Shown here: positions 5,928 to 10,425 of the stretch, piece after piece
Layout of the letters: each line of letters opens with the position of its first letter
How positions within the stretch are numbered: position 1 is the first letter of the stretch
Origin: Bog-159 sp049516155
GTDB lineage: Bacteria; Acidobacteriota; Terriglobia; Bryobacterales; Bryobacteraceae
Reading direction: 5' to 3'
NCBI GenBank assembly: GCA_049516155.1
Contig: JBEKTJ010000230.1
Location: 1 to 10,425 of the forward strand
Length of the DNA: 10,425 nt
Position numbers and translations under genes: made by a program
The notes under the pieces: model-generated
The model's input: the letters and a program-made list of their open reading frames with translations, nothing else
What the model was told of the DNA's origin: nothing
The model's database searches: none

Positions 5928-6776
5928 CTAGGCGTCGCACAATCGCGCGGCTTCCGCCAACGACGTCATCGGGTCCCGCGTCGGAATAAACTCGTGCGCG
6001 AAGTAGCCAGTGTAGCCGGCGTTCACAATAGCCTCCGCCACCGACCGCCACTGCAACTCCTGCGTGCCATCCAACTCATGCCTGCCGGGCACGCCGCCCG
6101 TGTGGAAGTGTGCAATGTATTGGATGTTTTGGCGGATGGTGCGAATAATATCGCCCTCCATGATCTGCATATGATAGATGTCGTACAGCAGCTTCACGCG
6201 CGGCGAATCCACGCGCTTGATCAGCTCGACGCCCCAGACGGTGTGGTCGCACTGATAGTCGTGGTGGTCGATCTTGCTATTCAGCAGTTCCACGCAAATT
6301 GTCACGCCTTGGTCCTCGGCCAGTTTCTTCACGCGGTTCAGGCCGATGGTGCAATTGTCCAGTCCCTCCGCGTCGGCCTGGCCCCGCCGGTTGCCCGAAA
6401 ACGTAATCACGTTGGGCACCTTTGCGGCCGCGGCACGCGGGATGTTTTCCTCCATCTCGCGTATCAGGCGGTCATGATTTTCCTTGCGGTTGAAGCCGTC
6501 GCCGATGGTGCCGGCCCCCGGTGTCATGGCCGGCACCAGTCCGTACTTCTGCACGGTGGGCCACTCTTTGTAGTCGATCAGATCGATGCCCTGCAGCCCG
6601 ATGCGCGCGCCTTCGCGGGCCAAGTCGTCGAGGCTCATCTTGCCGTAGCACCAGCGCGCCGCGGACTGCTTCAGGCGGCCCTTCAACGGGGCCGGTTGGG
6701 CGCTCAAGGAGGACAGGGCGGACGCGGCCCCCGCTAATTGGAATGCGGTTCTTCTTGTCATAACTGGTAGAACCAT
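5928..6776 (-). CDS. Exported sugar isomerase/epimerase-like TIM-barrel protein (hydroxypyruvate isomerase-like)
   Basis: This 282-residue protein opens with a twin-arginine-like signal (MTRRTAFQLAGAASALSSLS, residues 6-25), suggesting Tat export or membrane anchoring. The rest is an AP-endonuclease-2/xylose-isomerase-like TIM barrel. The likely divalent-metal ligands are in order: E163 in CVELLNSK, D199 and H202 in LLYDIYHMQ, H225 in AHFHTGGVPGR, and E262 in AHEFIPT. The YDIYHMQ and HTGGVPGRHEL stretches resemble hydroxypyruvate isomerase and related ketose epimerases, but the natural substrate is not evident. The first ATG (6776) has GGAAGG nine bases upstream; the second ATG (residue 6) would give a cleaner Tat signal. 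It lies 65 bases downstream of the membrane-protein gene on the same strand and may be cotranscribed with it. Confidence 0.85.
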   Translation of the reverse strand: MVLPVMTRRTAFQLAGAASALSSLSAQPAPLKGRLKQSAARWCYGKMSLDDLAREGARIGLQGIDLIDYKEWPTVQKYGLVPAMTPGAGTIGDGFNRKENHDRLIREMEENIPRAAAAKVPNVITFSGNRRGQADAEGLDNCTIGLNRVKKLAEDQGVTICVELLNSKIDHHDYQCDHTVWGVELIKRVDSPRVKLLYDIYHMQIMEGDIIRTIRQNIQYIAHFHTGGVPGRHELDGTQELQWRSVAEAIVNAGYTGYFAHEFIPTRDPMTSLAEAARLCDA

Positions 6777-6841
6777 TAAGATACACCTTCCGCGCTATGA
6801 CTGCCAGTCCGGAATGCCGCGTTGCCGGCGTTCAGACACAA

Positions 6842-8380
6842 CTACAGTCCCGGCTTGGACGATTTGGGCGGCTCGGTGCGCTGGTGGGCGGCCTGTTTCC
6901 GCACCTGCTCGAAATATTGCTGCACGTAAGGCTGCAACGCGACCGGAACCTCGTCGCGGTTGATCTCCCCGCCAGCCTCGGCGTGATGCGCGTCGCGCTG
7001 TGCGTACTGTGTGCGCAACTGCTGATTGCTGTTTTCGACTTCGACAGTAAGCTCTCCCGTGACATTGGCGGCGCGCTTGCCGATGATTTCGCTGATCTTG
7101 CCCATGGCCGCAAGCTGTTCGGCCAGCTTCACGTCTTTGCTGCCGTCCTGCCGGCCGATGCCGCTGCCAGGCTGCTTGGTGGCGGGCTGTTGCCCGCTCT
7201 GGCCGGGGCTGCCGGATTGCGCATTCTGCGCGTTCTGGCTATCGTCTCCGGGCTGTCCGTCTTTGGCATCGGCCTGCTGCCCGTCTCCCGGCTGCTCGCC
7301 TTGCTTTCCATTCTGTCCGGAATTGCCGGACTGGCTCTTCTGCTGGCTTCCGTTCTGCGCACCGGCCTGCTGCTGCGCTCCCTTGGCTCCACTCTGCTGC
7401 CGCATGCGATTCATCAAACTGGACATGGCGTCGCGGAATTTACCAAGCAGGCTGGAGTTTTCTCCGGGATCTCCGGAAGCCTGCTTGTCGTCGCCCTGAC
7501 CCTGTTTACCGGGCTTGCCCGCCGACGGGCCCTTCCGGCCATCTGCGGACGGCTGATCGCCGGCGTTGGCGCTGACTCCGTCCGCTTCTTCGCTTTTGTT
7601 CTGTTCGCCTTCCAGTTCTGTGGATTGCGCCAGCTTGGAGTTTTCCGGACGGCTGGATGCGGTCTTGGCACCGGCATCTGGCACACCCACGGCGTCGGGA
7701 GCCAAGTCCGGCGCCGCATCCAATTCGCCGGGGATCTTCTGCTGGGAGTCGTCGAGCGAAAGGCCAGCCTCCCCCGGACGCTTGGGATCGTGCGGAGCCG
7801 GGTTGTGGCGGTCGCGCGCCGCCTGCCGCGCTTCAGTGTAGCCCAGTTTATCTTGTATGATCCGGGCCAGCGGCACGCGCAGATCCAACCGGCGATCCAA
7901 TCCATAGCGAAGGGCAAACAGGCTGCCAGCGGCCAGCGTGAGCAGCACGGTCCCATACAGCGCGCGCGGAATTTTCACCGGAACGGCGCGCCGCGGATCC
8001 ACGCCGGCGGCGATGCCTTCGGCTTGCTCCCACTGCGCGCGCCGCATGCCGGCGCGTCTATCGGCAGGGTCGGCTTGACCGGCTGGATCGATCGGGGCGA
8101 AGAAAAGGGCCGTGGAGATCGCGTCGGCCAGCCGCAGTTGGCGGTCGATAAGCTGCGCCACACGGTAGGGGGATGGCGCGCTCCGCCACGTCATATAAGC
8201 CCCCGCCGCCAGAGTGACCGCGGGCAGCAGGAACAGCCACACCCAACCGAGAATCTGGGTCCCCAGCAGGAGCAGCAGGATCAGGGTGGCCAATGCCGCG
8301 CTGACCGAATAGGCGGCATAGCGCAGCGCCTCATTGGCGAGCATACGATGGCGGGCGCGTCGGACCGTTTCGAAGACCAT
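6842..8380 (-). CDS. Membrane protein with long Gln/Gly/Ser-rich disordered region, DUF4175-like N-terminus
   Basis: This 512-residue protein has two adjacent membrane segments (about 22-41 and 44-62), a cytoplasmic-looking helical stretch with RVAQLIDRQLRLADAISTAL (73-92), and a third membrane segment (about 139-158). Then comes a long hydrophilic tail rich in Q, G, S, N, D and P (about 190-412), broken by an amphipathic helix (LLGKFRDAMSSLMNRMRQQ, 311-329). The C-terminal 100 residues are ordered again: VKLAEQLAAMGKISEIIGKR, and VPVALQPYVQQYFEQVRKQA at 478-497. The N-terminal layout resembles DUF4175-type membrane proteins, but I do not firmly recognise the family and assign no function. 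The start at 8380 has a TAGGAC Shine-Dalgarno-like sequence. A sigma54 activator diverges from it, so it could be a target of that regulator, but no clear -24/-12 element was seen upstream. Confidence 0.75.
   Translation of the reverse strand: MVFETVRRARHRMLANEALRYAAYSVSAALATLILLLLLGTQILGWVWLFLLPAVTLAAGAYMTWRSAPSPYRVAQLIDRQLRLADAISTALFFAPIDPAGQADPADRRAGMRRAQWEQAEGIAAGVDPRRAVPVKIPRALYGTVLLTLAAGSLFALRYGLDRRLDLRVPLARIIQDKLGYTEARQAARDRHNPAPHDPKRPGEAGLSLDDSQQKIPGELDAAPDLAPDAVGVPDAGAKTASSRPENSKLAQSTELEGEQNKSEEADGVSANAGDQPSADGRKGPSAGKPGKQGQGDDKQASGDPGENSSLLGKFRDAMSSLMNRMRQQSGAKGAQQQAGAQNGSQQKSQSGNSGQNGKQGEQPGDGQQADAKDGQPGDDSQNAQNAQSGSPGQSGQQPATKQPGSGIGRQDGSKDVKLAEQLAAMGKISEIIGKRAANVTGELTVEVENSNQQLRTQYAQRDAHHAEAGGEINRDEVPVALQPYVQQYFEQVRKQAAHQRTEPPKSSKPGL
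7145..7396 (-). repeat. Low-complexity Gln/Gly/Ser-coding tract
   Basis: This part of the membrane-protein gene encodes residues 329-412, an imperfect series of short Q-, G-, S- and N-rich units such as QQQAGAQNGSQQKSQSG and GEQPGDGQQADAKDGQPGDD. There is no exact tandem unit. It is a compositional repeat expected to be disordered and prone to length change between strains. Confidence 0.65.
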
Positions 8381-8397
8381 GAGTCCTAGTTGTTATT

Positions 8398-8425
8398 ATT
8401 ATCGCAAAATCGGCGGTTCTCCTAA
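8398..8425 (-). promoter_or_regulatory. possible promoter of the Gln-rich membrane protein gene
   Basis: On the minus strand, TTAGGA (plus 8420-8425) and GATAAT (plus 8398-8403) are 16 bases apart, a partial sigma70-type match about 18 bases before the start codon. The -35 match is modest. Confidence 0.3.
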
Positions 8426-8481
8426 GTCAGCACAACTTTCGCAAACCAATCGGTGTTCCGATTACAGGTGTTGGCGGACGC

Positions 8482-8510
8482 TACAATAGAGTTTACACAT
8501 CTTGAAAGGA
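8482..8510 (+). promoter_or_regulatory. -10 box and Shine-Dalgarno sequence of the sigma54 activator gene
   Basis: TACAAT at 8482-8487 is a good -10 box without a clear -35 partner. AAAGGA at 8505-8510 lies ten bases before the TTG at 8521 and supports that uncommon start codon; the receiver-domain sequence begins directly there (RVLIVDDEP). Confidence 0.45.
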
Positions 8511-8520
8511 TCGAAATCTG

Positions 8521-9909
8521 TTGAGAGTTCTGATCGTTGACGACGAACCCGCGCAGCGCAGCGGGCTGGCGGCCATGGTTTCGGCTTGGGGCATGACGGC
8601 GGAGACCGCATCCGATGGTAATGAAGCGCTCGAAATCCTGAGCCGGAACGGCGCGGACGTGATCCTGACCGATCTAAACATGCCCGGGCTGGATGGTTTC
8701 GGCTTTCTCGAGAAGTTGCAGGAAATGGGCGATATGCCGCCCACCATCGTGCTCACGGCTTATGGCAACGTCGAAACGGCCGTGCGCACGGTACATGAAC
8801 TTGGCGCGTACTGGTTTCTGGAGAAGCCCATACAGCCGAAGAGCCTGGAAGTGCTGGTGAGCCGGGCGGCCTCGCATGCCAGCCTGCGCATCGACAAGCA
8901 GACTCTGCTGCGCCAACTGGCCAACAACGGTTCGCTGGGCGAGTTGGTGGGCGCCTCTCCCAAAATGCGCGAAATCTTCGGGCTTCTGCAGCAGGCCGGT
9001 CCCAGCAAAGCCTGCGTGCTGATCACCGGAGAAAGCGGCACGGGAAAAGAGATGGTGGCGCGCACGCTGCACAATCTCAGCCAGCGGCGGCAAGGGCCGT
9101 TCATCGCCATCAACTGCGCGGCGCTTCCGGAAACCCTGATCGAAAGCGAATTGTTCGGGCATGAAAAGGGATCCTTCACGGGCGCATCGGAGCGGCGCTC
9201 CGGTTGCTTCGAGTTGGCTCAGCACGGGACGTTGTTGCTGGACGAAATTGGCGAGATGCCCCTGCCGACGCAAGCCAAGCTGCTGCGCATTCTGGAAGAT
9301 TCCAAAGTGCGGCGCCTGGGGGGCAAGACCGAATTCGAAGTGGACGTGCGGCTGGTGGCGGCCACAAATAAGGTGCCGGACGAAGCCATCCGGGGCGGCC
9401 ATCTGCGCGAAGACCTGTTTTACCGGCTGAACGTTTTTCACATTCATCTGCCGCCGTTACGCGAGCGCAAGGAAGATGTGGCGCCCATTTCCGAAGCGTT
9501 GATCGCGGGCCTGAACCGAAAACACGAATGCCGCGTGACGGGCGTTTCGCCCGCCGTGATGGAAGCGTTCGAGCGGCACTCCTGGCCAGGTAACGTGCGC
9601 GAACTGCGGAATGTGCTGGAGCGCGCCGTGATCCTGGCGGGCGAGGGCAGCGTCGAGCTCAAGCACGTTCCGGCCTTCCTGCAGGGCCGCGCGGTGATGG
9701 CGGCGGCGGCCGCCGGCGCTTCAACGAGCGTCGCGATAGAGGATGCCGAGTCGGTGCGCTTCAATATCGGCACCACGGTGGAGGACGCCGAGAAAGGCCT
9801 GATCCTCAGGACCCTGGAACATACGCACAACAACAAGACACGCGCCGCGGAGATTTTGGGCATCAGCCTGAAGACGCTGCATAATAAGCTGAAGGAATAC
9901 GGCGCATAA
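8521..9909 (+). CDS. NtrC-family sigma54-dependent response regulator
   Basis: This complete 462-residue activator starts at TTG. Residues 1-120 are a receiver domain: acidic pocket D7-D8, phospho-acceptor D51 in ILTDLNMPG, switch residue T79 and K102 in EKP. Residues about 140-380 are the AAA+ sigma54-interaction domain: Walker A GESGTGKE (170-177), the sigma54-contact loop GSFTGA (217-222), Walker B LLLDE (238-242), and SWPGNVREL (354-362). Residues about 420-462 are a Fis-type helix-turn-helix (NNKTRAAEILGISLKTLHNK). It should activate sigma54 promoters after phosphorylation by a histidine kinase. No kinase gene is in the window, so it is an orphan here. The contact loop has Ser where most relatives have Ala (GAFTGA). 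Targets are unknown; the divergent membrane-protein gene is the closest candidate. Confidence 0.95.
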   Translation: MRVLIVDDEPAQRSGLAAMVSAWGMTAETASDGNEALEILSRNGADVILTDLNMPGLDGFGFLEKLQEMGDMPPTIVLTAYGNVETAVRTVHELGAYWFLEKPIQPKSLEVLVSRAASHASLRIDKQTLLRQLANNGSLGELVGASPKMREIFGLLQQAGPSKACVLITGESGTGKEMVARTLHNLSQRRQGPFIAINCAALPETLIESELFGHEKGSFTGASERRSGCFELAQHGTLLLDEIGEMPLPTQAKLLRILEDSKVRRLGGKTEFEVDVRLVAATNKVPDEAIRGGHLREDLFYRLNVFHIHLPPLRERKEDVAPISEALIAGLNRKHECRVTGVSPAVMEAFERHSWPGNVRELRNVLERAVILAGEGSVELKHVPAFLQGRAVMAAAAAGASTSVAIEDAESVRFNIGTTVEDAEKGLILRTLEHTHNNKTRAAEILGISLKTLHNKLKEYGA

Positions 9910-9940
9910 GCAACGGTCCCCGCAGCAAATCCGCGTTGCT
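9909..9940. terminator. inverted repeat right after the activator stop codon
   Basis: AGCAACG at 9909-9915 pairs with CGTTGCT at 9934-9940 across an 18-base loop. It starts within the TAA of the activator. There is no T-tract after it, so it is at best a weak intrinsic terminator. Confidence 0.3.
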
Positions 9941-9986
9941 CTGAAAATACGCGCCCGTAGCGCCCCACATTTTCATACTTCAGGGT

Positions 9987-10003
9987 TGGCCCGTCGCGGG
10001 CCA
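9987..10003. terminator. GC-rich hairpin between convergent genes
   Basis: TGGCCCG at 9987-9993 and CGGGCCA at 9997-10003 form a perfect seven-base-pair stem with a TCG loop, between two genes that converge. Neither strand has a run of T after the stem, so it may be a Rho-assisted or bidirectional terminator, or only a 3' stabilising hairpin. Confidence 0.4.
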
Positions 10004-10038
10004 TGAGTGCGTTCCATCAGCGGCCAATATTCTTGCCC

Positions 10039-10425
10039 TCAATCCGAGCGCAAAGCCTGCATCACATCGACCCGCGCCGCACGCAACGCGGGCAGCAGCG
10101 ACGCGACCACTGCCGCCGCCAGCAATACGACCGCCGACCCCAACACCACCATCGCACCCGGCGTCCGCACCGCCTCGAAATAGCTGGCCGCCAGCTTCGC
10201 CAGCGCATACCCGCCCACCGCGCCCGCAACCACGCCCGCCGCCGCGATCACTGCGCCCTGCGCGATCACGCCCGTCACCAGATGCCGCGGTTGCGCGCCC
10301 ACCGCCAGCCGGATTCCGAACTCGCGCGTGCGCTGGCTCACCGAGAATGCCAGCACGCCCGCCACTCCGACCACCGCAATCGCCAGCGCCACCGCCGCGA
10401 AGCCTCCGAACACCAGCGTGTTCAG
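10039..10425 (-). CDS. FtsX/MacB-type ABC transporter permease (ADOP-like), C-terminal part
   Basis: The minus-strand frame is open from the right edge and gives the last 128 residues of a permease ending at 10039. It shows one membrane helix (FAAVALAIAVVGVAGVLAFS), the conserved SQRTREFGIRLAVGA loop, a second helix (VIAAAGVVAGAVGGYALAKL) and a third (VVLGSAVVLLAAAVVASLLP) before PALRAARVDVMQALRSD. This is the FtsX C-terminal permease domain. The loop and the terminal RVDVMQALRSD are typical of the large ADOP permeases that are abundant in Acidobacteria, though a MacB permease cannot be excluded from this part alone. The gene starts outside the window, so its own ATPase and substrate cannot be judged. 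It converges with the sigma54 activator. Confidence 0.88.
   Translation of the reverse strand: MNTLVFGGFAAVALAIAVVGVAGVLAFSVSQRTREFGIRLAVGAQPRHLVTGVIAQGAVIAAAGVVAGAVGGYALAKLAASYFEAVRTPGAMVVLGSAVVLLAAAVVASLLPALRAARVDVMQALRSD

Noticed and set aside
6797..8389. A 530-codon open frame on the plus strand
   Set aside because: It lies exactly antisense to the membrane-protein gene. The minus-strand product has membrane segments, a plausible start and ordered ends, while the plus product is a Leu/Arg/Gly-rich shadow created by the GC-rich, Gln-coding repeats.
1..10425. CRISPR array, tRNA, rRNA, cobalamin riboswitch or insertion sequence
   Set aside because: None seen by eye: no regularly spaced repeats, no tRNA-like cloverleaf noticed, no transposase motifs. 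A covariance-model search was not possible here.

Overview
This is a GC-rich bacterial chromosome segment that most likely comes from an acidobacterium of the Solibacter/Bryobacter type. Three things point there. One is an outer-membrane TonB-dependent receptor with an N-terminal carboxypeptidase-regulatory-like domain. Another is an FtsX/MacB-type permease that looks like the acidobacterial duplicated orphan permease family. The third is a Tat-signal sugar-isomerase-like protein. The assignment rests on protein style only; the window has no rRNA or marker gene.

Layout. Bases 1-1283 (minus) encode the N-terminal 427 residues of the receptor, which runs off the left edge. Bases 1284-1408 are a divergent control region. 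It holds a strong sigma70-type promoter for the receptor, inverted repeats built on GTGATA that overlap and bracket that promoter, and a perfect TATAAT box just before nikR. Bases 1409-4603 (plus) form a nickel module. It starts with NikR, the nickel-responsive repressor with all four nickel ligands in place. Next comes one 635-residue protein that fuses the substrate-specific M component, an N/PDGLE-like segment and the Q (T-component) permease of an energy-coupling-factor transporter. Last is the ATPase NikO/CbiO, whose start overlaps the previous stop and which ends in a histidine-rich tail. Receptor, NikR and transporter together look like a complete nickel route across both membranes under one regulator. 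The receptor's role in it is inferred from position and promoter architecture, not from its sequence.

Bases 4604-5527 are a small graveyard: a short helical protein without a start codon, the N-terminal stub of an HNH endonuclease, and a vapC toxin (minus) split by an apparent two-base loss. The vapB antitoxin that precedes vapC is intact (5527-5781). Bases 5928-8380 (minus) hold a TIM-barrel isomerase/epimerase-like exported protein, preceded by a 512-residue membrane protein with a long Gln/Gly/Ser-rich disordered stretch. Diverging from the latter is a complete NtrC-family sigma54 activator (8521-9909). It converges on the C-terminal end of a permease (10039 to the right edge), with hairpins in the gap between them.

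The most noteworthy content is the nickel locus: the single-chain M-N-Q ECF transporter, the histidine-tailed ATPase, and the receptor promoter embedded in inverted repeats next to nikR.
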